Below are positions 37,645 through 46,360 of a stretch of DNA of 64,000 nt, piece by piece. Location of the stretch: positions 1-64,000 of the forward strand of contig DASXMW010000226.1 of NCBI GenBank assembly GCA_036495425.1, given 5' to 3'. Source of the DNA: Bog-532 sp036495425. GTDB taxonomy: Bacteria; Actinomycetota; Actinomycetes; Streptosporangiales; Streptosporangiaceae. The notes below the pieces were generated by a model. It had not been told where the DNA came from. It made no database searches and worked only from the letters and a program-made list of their open reading frames with translations. The translations under genes were made by a program, and so were the position numbers. Positions within the stretch are counted from its first letter, which is position 1; the number at the start of each line of letters is the position of its first letter.

Positions 37645-38730
37645 TTAACCTTCCACGCCTGTATCGGATGTGTCGGGCCGGCCACCGAGCCGGCTCCCAC
37701 GCCAGCCTTTCACCGGCAGGCCGAACTTGGCCACCAGCCGGTCGGTGAACGGAGCGCCGCGATCGTCGCCGGCCGGGCCGCCGTCTGCGGCGCTCACCCC
37801 GTGCAGCCGTGCCAGCCGCACCGGGAGCGCGCCACGCCGGACCTCGACCCGTGCCCCGGGCTCCAAGTCGACCATACGGCGGCCGTCGCACCACATCACG
37901 GCACCGGGTGACGCCGCGCCGGCTGGTTCGAAAGGAATTTCGGGTGTCAGCGGCGCGGGACCGCGGCTGGAACCGCCGATGACCTCGACGGCCAGCACCG
38001 ATCGGGGCGAGACCACCATCGGCCGGGCGAACAGCGCGTGCGCGCTGATCGGCACCATCAGCAGGGCCTCCACCTCGGGCCAGACCACCGGGCCGCCGGC
38101 CGAGAACGCATAGGCGGTCGAGCCGGTCGGGGTGGCGCACACCACCCCGTCGCAGCCCCAGCGGGACAGCGGGCGGCCGTCCACCTCGGTCACCACCTCG
38201 AGCACGCGCTCGCGGGCCGCCTTCTCCACCGTGGCCTCGTTCAGGGCCCAGGTCACCGCGACCGGCACGCCGTCGTACAGCACCTGGACGTCGATGGTCA
38301 TGCGCTCTTCGACCACGTAGTGCCGGGCCACCACCCGGTCCACGGTGTCGGCCAGCCCGTCCGGCTCGGCCTCGGCCAGGAAGCCCACGTGCCCCAGGTT
38401 CACCCCGATCAGCGGGGTGCCCGCCGGGCGGGCCAGCTCGGCCGCGCGCAGCAGCGTCCCGTCCCCGCCGACCACGATGACGATCTCGGCGCCCTCGGCC
38501 GCCCGGGGGCCGGCCGCGACCTCGGTCACCCCGGCGCAGGCCAGGTCGCTGGCCTCCGGGGACAGGACGCGCACGGTCAGGCCGGCCTGGATCAGCCGGG
38601 ATACCACTTCCCGCGCGCTGCGCAGCGAGTCCTTCCGCCCGGTGTGCGCGACCACCAGGGCGGTCCGCCCGCCGTCACCGGTCCCGCCACCGACACTGCC
38701 TTCACCCATTGCTGCTGTGTGCCCCTTCAC
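37645..38730 (-). CDS. nadK: NAD kinase
   Basis: NadK phosphorylates NAD to NADP. The 361-residue protein has the diagnostic GGDGTLLRAAEL, NLGHVGFLAE, the substrate-site NEATVEKA, and CDGVVCATPTGSTAYAFSAGGPVV. The N-terminal region begins TALVVAHTGRKDSL. A C-terminal extension of about 50 residues (from LHGVSAADGGPAGDD onward) is longer than in most bacterial NadKs. The GTG start at 38728-38730 is 3 bases from the tlyA stop; an ATG seven codons later is an alternative. The gene lies between tlyA and recN, as in other actinobacteria. Confidence 0.96.
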   Translation of the reverse strand: MKGHTAAMGEGSVGGGTGDGGRTALVVAHTGRKDSLRSAREVVSRLIQAGLTVRVLSPEASDLACAGVTEVAAGPRAAEGAEIVIVVGGDGTLLRAAELARPAGTPLIGVNLGHVGFLAEAEPDGLADTVDRVVARHYVVEERMTIDVQVLYDGVPVAVTWALNEATVEKAARERVLEVVTEVDGRPLSRWGCDGVVCATPTGSTAYAFSAGGPVVWPEVEALLMVPISAHALFARPMVVSPRSVLAVEVIGGSSRGPAPLTPEIPFEPAGAASPGAVMWCDGRRMVDLEPGARVEVRRGALPVRLARLHGVSAADGGPAGDDRGAPFTDRLVAKFGLPVKGWRGSRLGGRPDTSDTGVEG

Positions 38731-38733
38731 GGT

Positions 38734-39576
38734 TCAGTGCGGTCCGTCCGCGATCGCCCGGCGCAGGTCTTCATCGTCCAGCGGCGGGGCACCGCGCCGC
38801 AGCCAGACGAAGTACTCCACGTTGCCAGCGGGCCCGGGCAGCGGGCTGGCCGTGACCGCGCGCACGCCCAGGCCCAGTTCGGCCGCTGTCGCGGCCACCG
38901 CCGCGACCGCCTCGGCCCGCAGTTCAGCATCGCGCACCACGCCGCCGGCCCCGACCCGGCCCTTGCCCACCTCGAACTGGGGCTTGACCATGAGCACGAA
39001 GTCGGCGTCTTCGGCCGCGCTGGCGACCAGGGCGGGCAGGACCAGCGACAGCGAAATGAAGGACAGGTCCCCGACCACCAGATCCGGCCGGCGTCCGTCC
39101 GGGCCGGCCGCCTGAGCGGGCTCCAGGGACCGGACGTTGACCCGGTCCCGCACGGTGACCCGTGGGTCGGTCCGCAGCGACCAGGCCAGCTGGCCGTACC
39201 CGACGTCGACCGCGACCACGTGGGCGGCGCCCGCCCGCAGCAGCACGTCGGTGAACCCGCCGGTGGACGCGCCCGCGTCCAGGGCGACGCGGCCGGTCAC
39301 GGCGAGGTCGCCGAAGGCGGCCAGCGCCCCGGCCAGCTTGTGGCCGCCGCGCGAGACGTAGCCGGGGTCGTCGTCGTCCTCGCCGATGATGATCGGGGTG
39401 TCCCGGGTCACCTGGGTCGCGGCCTTGGTGGCGGCTTCCCCGTGGACCAGGACCCGGCCGGCCGCGATGAGCTCGGCGGCCTGCTCCCGGGACCGGGCCA
39501 GCTGGCGGCGGACCAGTTCCGCGTCCAGCCGGGCCCGGCTGGCGCCGGGCTTCTTACGGGCGGTACGTCCGGTCAT
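38734..39576 (-). CDS. tlyA: 16S/23S rRNA 2'-O-methyltransferase TlyA
   Basis: TlyA methylates ribosomal RNA ribose at sites near the capreomycin-binding region; its loss gives capreomycin resistance in mycobacteria. The 280-residue protein has an N-terminal S4 RNA-binding domain (SRARLDAELVRRQLARSREQ and VLVHG), then an FtsJ-like Rossmann methyltransferase with VALDAGASTGGFTDVLL as the SAM site. VAVDVGYGQLAWSLR and VLMVKPQFEVG with its lysine complete the K-D-K-type centre. The start ATG overlaps the stop of the small upstream gene by 4 bases. Confidence 0.95.
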   Translation of the reverse strand: MTGRTARKKPGASRARLDAELVRRQLARSREQAAELIAAGRVLVHGEAATKAATQVTRDTPIIIGEDDDDPGYVSRGGHKLAGALAAFGDLAVTGRVALDAGASTGGFTDVLLRAGAAHVVAVDVGYGQLAWSLRTDPRVTVRDRVNVRSLEPAQAAGPDGRRPDLVVGDLSFISLSLVLPALVASAAEDADFVLMVKPQFEVGKGRVGAGGVVRDAELRAEAVAAVAATAAELGLGVRAVTASPLPGPAGNVEYFVWLRRGAPPLDDEDLRRAIADGPH

Positions 39577-39869
39577 GGCGCCCCGGGCGCGCGCTGGTTG
39601 TCCCCCGGGCTCAGCTCGCCGAGCACCTCCCGGAGCCGGTCGTGCACCTCACCGAGGATGGCCGGGTGCTCGGCCAGCGGTGCCTCGTCCAGCCGGCCGA
39701 GCTGGGCCACGGCTTCGTCGACCCGGGAGTCGCCGGTGCCGTTGAGCCCGTCCAGGCTGATCCGGACGATGTCGCTGGCTGTGTTGCTGGCTGTGTTGCT
39801 GGGGCCGGCGGGGTTCGCGGGGCTGGGGTGGGGCATGCCTTGTCCTGGTGGTGAAGTGCCGTCGGTCAT
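39573..39869 (-). CDS. Small conserved-context protein of unknown function
   Basis: The 98-residue protein is acidic and Pro/Asn/Ala-rich at its N terminus. It has one amphipathic region, VDEAVAQLGRLDEAPLAEH, then ILGEVHDRLREVLGEL, which looks helical. I recognise no motif. It overlaps the tlyA start by 4 bases, and small genes of this type often precede tlyA in actinobacteria, so it is probably the first gene of the tlyA-nadK-recN operon. Codon use matches neighbours. The N-terminal ATG might not be the true start. Confidence 0.65.
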   Translation of the reverse strand: MTDGTSPPGQGMPHPSPANPAGPSNTASNTASDIVRISLDGLNGTGDSRVDEAVAQLGRLDEAPLAEHPAILGEVHDRLREVLGELSPGDNQRAPGAP

Positions 39870-39962
39870 GTCGTTGGTGTCCCTCAGCTCAGTGGCGTTC
39901 GGGGTGCGCTACCCTCCGCGTTGAACGCTACCGTCCCGATGATCGTGGAAAGGGCAGCCGCG

Positions 39963-40307
39963 ATGGCGAGCGCCGAAGAATGCCAGCGGGCTTTCGAAAG
40001 GCTGATCGGCCGGCTCTCCGAGCTGGACCCCGGGGATCGGGACGCCTTCTTCAGCGGGCGCTCGTTCTCCTGCCAGGTACCGGACCTCAAGGTCACCTAC
40101 GTGACCCGGTTCGGGCCGTCCGGCGCCGACCCGGTGCATCTGGCCGCGGCGGGCGATCCCCGGGCCGACGTGCGGCTGACGGCCAGCAGCGACACCGTGG
40201 TCGAGCTGTCCAGCAACGTCTCGGCGTTTCCCAAGGCCTGGCTGTCCGGCAAGGTCAAGGTCCAGGCGAGCGTGCGCGACCTACTGCGGCTCCGCAAGCT
40301 GCTCTGA
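39963..40307 (+). CDS. SCP2 sterol-binding-domain-like small protein
   Basis: The 114-residue protein has the layout of a small SCP2-like domain: an N-terminal helix (AEECQRAFERLIGRLSEL), a strand-rich middle (SCQVPDLKVTYVTRFG, DVRLTASSDTVVEL), and a C-terminal part with KAWLSGKVKVQASVRDLLRLRKLL, which is the usual 'G-x-hydrophobic-K/R' helix of the domain. Such proteins bind lipids, but ligand and role are unknown. I choose the ATG at 39963, since GAAAGGG lies upstream. The frame opens earlier with a TTG at 39921. Its end overlaps the convergent protease gene by 27 bp. Confidence 0.75.
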   Translation: MASAEECQRAFERLIGRLSELDPGDRDAFFSGRSFSCQVPDLKVTYVTRFGPSGADPVHLAAAGDPRADVRLTASSDTVVELSSNVSAFPKAWLSGKVKVQASVRDLLRLRKLL

Positions 40308-41546
40308 CCACGCCGGTCCCGGAGCGGGCGGGCGGCCGGGGGCCCGCCGCAGCCGCCCGACCCGGGCCACGAGCACAACCAGCAGCGCCAGGAAGACCAG
40401 GAACAGCACGATGGCGGCCACCGTGTAGGCGGTGACGAGGGTGTGGTCGCGGTGGACGACCTGGATGGGACCGGGGTGGGCGAACCGGGCGCTGGCTGCC
40501 ACGCCGGTGGCGGCCCGGCCGGCGGCCAGGCGGCCGGCGGCGGCCAGGGCGGCGGGCGCGTCGACCTCGCCGAAGCCGGTGGCCGGGCTGTAGCCGCCGG
40601 ACGGGCGGTGCCGGGCCGAGGACAGCATGGCCCGCTCGACCTGGACCGGGGCCAGCCGCGGGTAGCGGGCCCGGATCAGCGTGGCCACCCCGGCCGCGAT
40701 GGCCGAGGCCGGGCTGGTCCCGTCGGCTTCCAGGTAGCTGCCGCCGGGACCGGCGCCGACCACGTTCACGCCGGGCGCCGACAGCACGACCGATGAGTTC
40801 TGGTCCGAGAACGAGGCGCGCTTGCCGTTCGGGCCGACCGCGGCCACGGCGATCACGCCCGGGAACGCCGCCGGGTAGCTGAGCGGGGTGTAGCCGTGCT
40901 GGGCCGCGCCCATGTTGCCGGCCGCCGCGACCACCACCACCCCGTGGGCGGCCGCGTAGGCCAGGGCCGCGCGCAGGCCCTTGGTCGGGGCGGTGCTGCC
41001 CAGCGACATGTTGATGACGCGGGCGCCGTGGCGGACCGCGTACATGATGCCGCTGCCGATGGCGTTGTCGTTGGCGGACTCGGCGGCGAACTCGGAGAAG
41101 CCCGGTTCACCGTTGTCCAGGATGACCCGCACCGACAGGATCGACGCGGCGGGCGCGACGCCGATCACGCCGGACCGGCGGCCGGCCCCGCTGCCGTGCC
41201 CGGCGATGAGCGAGGCGATGTAGGTGCCGTGCAGGTGCGGCGGGTGGTACCCGGCCGGGTCGATCCCGGCCGTCTCGTCGGGGCCGGTGGTCACCGAGCC
41301 GGTCAGGTCGGGCACGGAGCCGTCCGCCCCGGTGTCCAGCACGGCCACGGTGACGCCCTTCCCCCGGGTCACCGGCCAGGCCTGGGGGGCGTTGATCGCG
41401 ACGAGCTGCGGCTGCTCGGCCGACCGGATGCTGCGCACCTCGATGGCCGGGCCAGAGCTCGCGGGTGTGGCGGCCAGGCCCGGCAGGGTGAGCAGCCCGG
41501 CCGTCGCCAGCCGGGCCAGGGCCATCAGGCCGGTCAGCACGACCAC
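40281..41546 (-). CDS. Membrane-anchored S8 serine protease, mycosin-like
   Basis: The 421-residue protein has an N-terminal signal-like segment (LMALARLATAGLLTLPGLA), the subtilisin triad, and a C-terminal membrane helix. Asp71 is in VAVLDTGAD, His106 in HLHGTYIAS, and Ser278 in DGTSPAS; Asn211 in AAAGN completes the oxyanion hole. A helix near residues 376-400 (AYTVAAIVLFLVFLALLVVLVARVG) precedes a short basic tail. This is the domain order of mycosins (MycP), the type VII secretion proteases. No ESX genes are present here. The GTG start overlaps the end of the next membrane-protein gene by 13 bp. Confidence 0.88.
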   Translation of the reverse strand: MVVLTGLMALARLATAGLLTLPGLAATPASSGPAIEVRSIRSAEQPQLVAINAPQAWPVTRGKGVTVAVLDTGADGSVPDLTGSVTTGPDETAGIDPAGYHPPHLHGTYIASLIAGHGSGAGRRSGVIGVAPAASILSVRVILDNGEPGFSEFAAESANDNAIGSGIMYAVRHGARVINMSLGSTAPTKGLRAALAYAAAHGVVVVAAAGNMGAAQHGYTPLSYPAAFPGVIAVAAVGPNGKRASFSDQNSSVVLSAPGVNVVGAGPGGSYLEADGTSPASAIAAGVATLIRARYPRLAPVQVERAMLSSARHRPSGGYSPATGFGEVDAPAALAAAGRLAAGRAATGVAASARFAHPGPIQVVHRDHTLVTAYTVAAIVLFLVFLALLVVLVARVGRLRRAPGRPPAPGPAWSEQLAEPQ

Positions 41547-42313
41547 TCCGGGCGGTGACAGGTCACCGTGACCGGCTGGCCCAGCGGCGTGCCCACGTCC
41601 TCGGCCAGCTCGGTGGCTGGTTCGAACGGGACGGTCTGCCGCTCGCCGGTGGCGGCGGCCGTGCGGCCGTCGGCGAAGCCCGCCACCGTGAGCACGGCGT
41701 ACGGGCCGTCCTGCCGGCTCGAGGCGCCCTGGCGGCCCGCGTCGCTGAAGGCGGCCGCGCCGGTGCCGGGGAAGGCGGCCGCGCGCAGCCCGCGCACCGG
41801 GCTGCGGTCATCGGCGTAGTGGGCCAGGAAGGCGGCCGCCTGCCGGGGGGTGGGAAAGGCCAGGACGCCGATCGTGTACACCACCCCGCCGAGCTGGTCG
41901 ACGTAGCTGGCCCGCAGCACGGCCCGGCAGCCGTGCTGGCGGGCGGTGGCGGCCACCGCCGCGTCCAGCGCGGCCGCGCAGCCGCCGGCCGGGCTGATGC
42001 CGGCCCGCCGGGCCGTCTCGTGGTCGAGCAGGTTGGAGTAGTAGGCCAGGGTGGCCGGGAAGATCTGGCCGGCCGGCTCGCGGGCCCAGCGGCTGGCCAC
42101 GCCCAGGGCACCGGCCGCGGTCCGCTCGGCCCGGGTGGGCGGCCGGGTCAGCTCGGTGTGGGCGCGGCCCACGGCCACGATCGCGGCGGCCAGGCAGGCC
42201 AGGGCCAGCACCGCGACCGCGGCGATCACCCCCCACTGGCGGCGCCGGGGCGGGTTCGCGGGGAGGCCCGCCCCCGTCGGTGCCGTGGGGCCCTCCCCCG
42301 TCGGTGCCGCCAT
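41534..42313 (-). CDS. Membrane-anchored extracytoplasmic protein, partner of the mycosin-like protease
   Basis: The 259-residue protein has one N-terminal membrane helix (WGVIAAVAVLALACLAAAIVAVG, about residues 27-49) and a large outside domain. Two Cys (CAAAL and HGCRAVL) about 15 residues apart, and a C-terminal Cys (CHRPEWSC), could form disulfides. The domain has no recognisable enzyme motif. The gene ends 13 bases inside the start of the protease gene, which implies translational coupling and a shared role, for example as adaptor or substrate holder. I do not know the family. Confidence 0.65.
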   Translation of the reverse strand: MAAPTGEGPTAPTGAGLPANPPRRRQWGVIAAVAVLALACLAAAIVAVGRAHTELTRPPTRAERTAAGALGVASRWAREPAGQIFPATLAYYSNLLDHETARRAGISPAGGCAAALDAAVAATARQHGCRAVLRASYVDQLGGVVYTIGVLAFPTPRQAAAFLAHYADDRSPVRGLRAAAFPGTGAAAFSDAGRQGASSRQDGPYAVLTVAGFADGRTAAATGERQTVPFEPATELAEDVGTPLGQPVTVTCHRPEWSC

Positions 42314-42342
42314 GTGCTGATCGTAGGGGGCGGCGGCCGGGA

Positions 42343-43131
42343 TCAGAGCGGCAGGGCGCGCTGCCGGAGCCAGTCGCTGAACTCGGTGGCCACGATCCGC
42401 TCGTTGCTGACCCCGTCGGCGGCGTCGGAGGCCAGCCAGACGATCGGCGGTCCCATGATCTCCGGCTCGAGCAGGTCCGCGCGCGGCTCCTCCTCCGGCG
42501 GCAGCATGCCGGTACGGGTGGCGCCGCCGGGCAGCAGCATGTTGACCGTGACCCCGGTGCCGTCCAGGTCGGCGGCCATAATCCGGGACAGGGCCTCGGC
42601 CCCGGCCCGGGACGGGCCGTAGGGCACGAAGCCCCGCCGGGTCATGGTCGCGTGGTTCATGGAGACGTTGACGATGCGGCCGTGCCCGGCGGCCAGCATC
42701 AGCGGGGTGACCTCGCGGGCCACCAGGAAGTAGCCGGTCAGGTTGGTGCCGACCACGGCCCGGAAGCCGTCCGGGGGCACGGTCCAGAAGCCCCGCGGGT
42801 CGCTGACGAAGCGCGGGTTGACCGTGCGCATGCCCAGGCCGGCGTTGTTGATCAGCAGGTCGATGCCGCCCAGCCGGTCCACCGTGGCCTGGACGGCGGC
42901 CCGGACCGAGGCCTCGTCCCGGGTGTCCAGCCCGAGGCCGGCCGAGTTGGGCACGGTGGCGGCCACATCCTGGGCCCGGCCGGCCTCCCGGCCGGTGAGC
43001 ACCACGCTGGCCCCGGCCCGGGCCAGCGCCGACGCCATGGCCCGGCCCAGCCCGCTGGTCCCCCCGGTCAGCAGCACCCGGCGGGCCACGATCACCGGCC
43101 CGGGGGCGGCGGGGTCCTCGATGTCAGCCAT
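42343..43131 (-). CDS. Short-chain dehydrogenase/reductase with altered YxxxK motif
   Basis: The 262-residue SDR has TGGTSGLG for NAD(P) binding, INNAGLG (the family's NNAG), and the catalytic serine in VNVSMNH. The tyrosine motif is YGPSR, so the usual lysine of YxxxK is arginine. A C-terminal LLPGGATRTG and the ending MGPPIVWLASDAADGVSNERI are typical of 3-oxoacyl-reductase-like SDRs. Replacement of the lysine may weaken or change activity. The substrate is unknown. It is a monocistronic unit as far as the spacing shows (29 bp from the membrane gene's start, 126 bp from the chitinase stop). Confidence 0.85.
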   Translation of the reverse strand: MADIEDPAAPGPVIVARRVLLTGGTSGLGRAMASALARAGASVVLTGREAGRAQDVAATVPNSAGLGLDTRDEASVRAAVQATVDRLGGIDLLINNAGLGMRTVNPRFVSDPRGFWTVPPDGFRAVVGTNLTGYFLVAREVTPLMLAAGHGRIVNVSMNHATMTRRGFVPYGPSRAGAEALSRIMAADLDGTGVTVNMLLPGGATRTGMLPPEEEPRADLLEPEIMGPPIVWLASDAADGVSNERIVATEFSDWLRQRALPL

Positions 43132-43257
43132 GAGGCATGCCTATCAGACCAGCGCGGAGCCGAGCCGTTCCACCGCCAGGTGCGGGTGCCGAAATCACGT
43201 CTCGCCCCGCAGCGAACGATGCCGCGGGGCGAGACCTTCGATATGAAAATCGGGCTC

Positions 43258-44352
43258 CTAACGGGTGAAGTGCTCCAGGATGTGGCTGAAGTCCCAGGTG
43301 TTCTGGGTGATCCCGGAGCAGGCGCTGGCGCCGGTGGTGCCGGGGCAGCCGCCGTTGTCGCGCTGCACGGCCCAGATGGACAGCAGGGCCAGGCCGTGGC
43401 CGCGGGCGAAGTTCTCCACCTGCTGGGTGTCGGCCAGGTGAGTGATCTCGGTCTGGCCCGGGTAGTCGTCGATGCCGGGCATGAGCGTGACGCCGAGCAG
43501 CGCCCACAGCCGGGCCGGGCTGGTGTGCGGGTACACCGAGGCCAGCTGGGTGTGGGTGCTGGTGGCGGCGCTGATACTGTCGGCGCCCATGGGCAGCGGG
43601 CTCGGCTCGCTGGCCAGGTAGTAGTCGAACGTCATCACGTTGACGACGTCGACCCGGGTGCCGGTGGCCACCGCGTTCTGCAGCACGGCCAGGCCGTCGG
43701 CGGTCAGCCCGGTCGGCTCCACCGGCAGCGTGTACTGCACCTGCAGCGGCCGGTGATGGCGGGTGGCCCAGTGCTCGACCAGCTCGAGGGCCTGGTTGCG
43801 GCGCTCGATGCCGGCCGGGTTGGTCAGGGAACTGGCTTCCACGTCCATGTCGAGCCGGGTCAGGTGGTAGGTCGTCAGCACCGACTCGTAGTCGGCCGCG
43901 ATCGCGTTCACGTCGGTGCAGGAGTCGGCGATCTCGGTCCCGGTCGAGTCCGCGCCGTACCCGCCGAAGCTGGCGATCGCGTTGCCGCCGTGCCGCTGCA
44001 GGGTGGCGATGTCGCTGGCGAAGGTGCTGCCGGGGACGGGCTCGGTGCTGTCGCCGTTCCAGGTCAGGGCGCAGGAGCCGGCGGTGGCGGTCTGGAGGAA
44101 GGCGATCGTCTCATACGGCGAGCGGGACGCCTGGGCGCTGCCGGCGATGCTCGCGGTCCCGCTGCCTTCCAGCCAGGACTCGAAGTAGGGCGCGTACACG
44201 TGCTGCGGCCAGGCCCGGTACGGGCCGGCGCTGGCGGTCTGCGCGGGGGCGGCCGGGGCGGCGGTCTGAGCCATGGCCGCCTGGGCCCCGAAGGTCGAGG
44301 CGGCCAGCACGGCGGCGCTGGACACCAGCCATCTGAAGCGTGTTCGGGTCAC
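43258..44352 (-). CDS. Secreted GH18 chitinase-like enzyme
   Basis: The 364-residue protein has a signal peptide (FRWLVSSAAVLAASTFGAQAAMA, cleavage near AMA-QT). It then has a GH18 TIM barrel with the catalytic motif LDMDVEA (DxxDxDxE form), FASDIATLQRHGGNAIASFGGY as the SxGG-type strand, VVNVMTFDYY, and LGVTLMPGIDD. GH18 enzymes hydrolyse chitin or related N-acetylglucosamine glycans. The family context resembles the non-chitin-binding single-domain chitinases of Streptomyces. I start it at the GTG at 44350-44352, with GGGAGG upstream. It diverges from the phosphoglycerate-mutase-family gene across 190 bp. No DasR-like operator is visible there. Confidence 0.88.
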   Translation of the reverse strand: MTRTRFRWLVSSAAVLAASTFGAQAAMAQTAAPAAPAQTASAGPYRAWPQHVYAPYFESWLEGSGTASIAGSAQASRSPYETIAFLQTATAGSCALTWNGDSTEPVPGSTFASDIATLQRHGGNAIASFGGYGADSTGTEIADSCTDVNAIAADYESVLTTYHLTRLDMDVEASSLTNPAGIERRNQALELVEHWATRHHRPLQVQYTLPVEPTGLTADGLAVLQNAVATGTRVDVVNVMTFDYYLASEPSPLPMGADSISAATSTHTQLASVYPHTSPARLWALLGVTLMPGIDDYPGQTEITHLADTQQVENFARGHGLALLSIWAVQRDNGGCPGTTGASACSGITQNTWDFSHILEHFTR

Positions 44353-44542
44353 GTCATGCCTCCCAAAATCCGGAATTATTAAGAAACTTTCCTTACATAA
44401 GCACTCGGGAGGGAGAGGGGTCAAGAGGGCAGGGCCGAGCCCCGGGCAGGCCGGGTGGGGCGGGGGGCGAATCGGGGGCCGGGGGCAGGTGAGTGCGGGA
44501 GGGATCGTGACGAGCGGGGCCGGCCCGGTCAAGATGGGGGGT

Positions 44543-45136
44543 ATGGGAGAGCTGATCGTGCTGCGGCACGGGGAGACCGAGTGGAGCCGGGACGGGCGGC
44601 ACACGGGGCGGACGGACATCCCGCTGACCCCGGCTGGGGAGGCGGCCGCGGCCGAGCTCAAGCCCGCGGTGGCCAAGCTGGACGTGGTGGCCACGTTCTG
44701 CAGCCCGGCCGAGCGGGCCCGGCGGACGGCGGAGCTGGCCGGGTTGCCGAACATCAGCATCGACCCCGACCTGTGGGAGTGGGACTACGGGGGTTACGAG
44801 GGCCGGACGACCAAGGACATCCAGGCCGGCCGGCCCGGCTGGTACCTGTGGCGCGACGGCGTCATCCCCGGCGACGCCGAGCATCCGGGCGAGACCATCG
44901 AGCAGGTCGGGGCGCGGGCCGACCGGGTGCTGGCCAAGGTCCGGCCGCTGCTGGCCCAGGGCAACGTGGCGCTGGTCGCGCACGGGCACATCCTGCGCAT
45001 CCTGACCGCGCGCTACCTGGGGCTGGCGCCGGACGGGGGGCGGCTGTTCGCCCTGGGCACCGGGACCGTCTCCGCCCTGGGCACCGAGCACGGCGAGCCG
45101 GTCATCAGCAGCTGGAACGTGCCGCCCACGGCCTGA
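44543..45136 (+). CDS. Histidine phosphatase / phosphoglycerate mutase family protein
   Basis: The 197-residue protein has LIVLRHGETEWS with the phospho-accepting histidine in RHG, DIPLTPAGEAAAAEL, CSPAERARRTAEL, and ALVAHGHILRIL with the second histidine. This defines a histidine-phosphatase-superfamily protein. WEWDYGGYEGRTT and the lack of the glycolytic-mutase extension suggest a broad phosphatase, not a true PGM. The ATG at 44543 is preferred (GGGGGGT upstream); one at 44534 is also possible. The stop touches the end of the convergent cutA. Confidence 0.85.
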   Translation: MGELIVLRHGETEWSRDGRHTGRTDIPLTPAGEAAAAELKPAVAKLDVVATFCSPAERARRTAELAGLPNISIDPDLWEWDYGGYEGRTTKDIQAGRPGWYLWRDGVIPGDAEHPGETIEQVGARADRVLAKVRPLLAQGNVALVAHGHILRILTARYLGLAPDGGRLFALGTGTVSALGTEHGEPVISSWNVPPTA

Positions 45137-45469
45137 TCAGGCCCGGGTCTCCTCGGTGATCCAGTCCAGGTAGGCCGGGGAGCCGTGCAGGATGGGCAGG
45201 GCGATGATCTCCGGTTCGTCGTAGCTGTGGCGTTCGGTCAGCAGGGCGGCCAGCTCGTCGAAGCGGTCGGCGGGCAGCTTGAGCATGATCAGCCATTCCT
45301 CGGCCCGCTCGATGCCGTCGTCCCACCAGTAGGTGCTGGTCATCGGGCCGGTCACCTGGGCGCAGGCGGCGAGCCGGGCCTCGACCGCCACCCGGGCCAG
45401 CTCCATGGCTTCCGGGCGTGAGTCGGTGGTCGTCTGTACCTGCAGGTACTCCGCCGCTGAGCCGCTCAT
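45137..45469 (-). CDS. cutA: CutA-like divalent-cation tolerance protein
   Basis: The 110-residue protein has the CutA1 ferredoxin-like fold signatures LAACAQVTGPMTSTYWWDDGIE and EWLIMLKL, and ends YLDWITEETRA. CutA1 forms trimers and is linked to copper tolerance, although its job in bacteria is unclear. I start it at the ATG at 45467-45469, with GGAGGG upstream; an earlier in-frame ATG would add seven residues. The three-prime end adjoins the stop of the histidine-phosphatase gene without a gap. It diverges from purC. Confidence 0.85.
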   Translation of the reverse strand: MSGSAAEYLQVQTTTDSRPEAMELARVAVEARLAACAQVTGPMTSTYWWDDGIERAEEWLIMLKLPADRFDELAALLTERHSYDEPEIIALPILHGSPAYLDWITEETRA

Positions 45470-45522
45470 CGCGCCGCCCTCCGCCACCATGGCCCTGATC
45501 GTACGCCGCTAGACTCCGGGGC

Positions 45523-46356
45523 GTGCAGCTCGTGCATTCCGGCAAGGTCCGTGACCTGTACGCCGACGGCGACGACCTGATCCTGGTCGCTTCGGACCGG
45601 GTCAGCGTCTACGACGTGATCCTGCCGACGCCGATCCCGGACAAGGGCAAGATCCTCACCCAGCTGTCGCTGTGGTGGTTCGGCCAGCTGGCCGGCCTGG
45701 TGCCGAACCACGTCATCTCCGCGACCGACGTGCCGCCGGAGTGGGCCGGCCGGGCCATCCGGTGCCGGCGCCTGGACATGGTGCCGGTCGAGTGCATCGC
45801 CCGCGGCTACCTGGCCGGCCTCGGGCTGGCCTCCTACCGGGAGACCGGCACGATCTCCGGGGTGGCGCTGCCGCCCGGGCTGACCGAGGGCGCCCAGCTG
45901 CCGGAGCCGGTGTTCACCCCGACCACCAAGGCGGCCGAGGGCCACGACGAGCCGCTCAGCTACGACGAGACCGTGGCCGAGGTCGGCGCCGGCCTGGCCG
46001 CCGAGCTGAGGCGGATCACGCTCGAGGTGTACCGGCGCGGGGCCGGGCTGGCCGTGGAGCGCGGGGTGATCATCGCCGACACCAAGCTCGAGTTCGGGCT
46101 GGCCCCGGACGGCTCGGTGATCCTGGCCGACGAGGTGCTGACCCCGGACTCGTCCCGGTTCTGGCCGCGGGCGCAGTGGCAGCCGGGGCGGCCCCAGCAC
46201 TCGCTGGACAAGCAGTTCGTGCGCGACTGGTCGGCCACGCTGGACTGGGACCGGACCCCGCCCGGGCCGCCGATCCCCGACGAGATCGTGGCCGCGACCC
46301 GGGACCGCTACATCGACGTCTACCAGCGCCTGACCGGCGAGACCTGGAAGGGTTAG
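45523..46356 (+). CDS. purC: Phosphoribosylaminoimidazole-succinocarboxamide synthase
   Basis: PurC forms SAICAR from CAIR and aspartate in purine synthesis. The 277-residue protein has LVHSGKVRDLYADGD, SDRVSVYDVIL, KGKILTQLSLWWF, the signature CIARGYLAGLGLASY and, near the end, ILADEVLTPDSSRFW with SLDKQFVRDW. All are highly conserved. The start is a GTG. It stands apart from other purine genes here, as in several actinobacteria. The stop is 4 bases from that of the convergent FAH-family gene. Confidence 0.96.
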   Translation: MQLVHSGKVRDLYADGDDLILVASDRVSVYDVILPTPIPDKGKILTQLSLWWFGQLAGLVPNHVISATDVPPEWAGRAIRCRRLDMVPVECIARGYLAGLGLASYRETGTISGVALPPGLTEGAQLPEPVFTPTTKAAEGHDEPLSYDETVAEVGAGLAAELRRITLEVYRRGAGLAVERGVIIADTKLEFGLAPDGSVILADEVLTPDSSRFWPRAQWQPGRPQHSLDKQFVRDWSATLDWDRTPPGPPIPDEIVAATRDRYIDVYQRLTGETWKG

Positions 46357-46360
46357 CCCC

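Noticed and set aside
43200..44542. DasR control of the GH18 chitinase
   Set aside because: The chitinase promoter region (44353-44542) has no TGGTCTAGACCA-like dyad that I can see.
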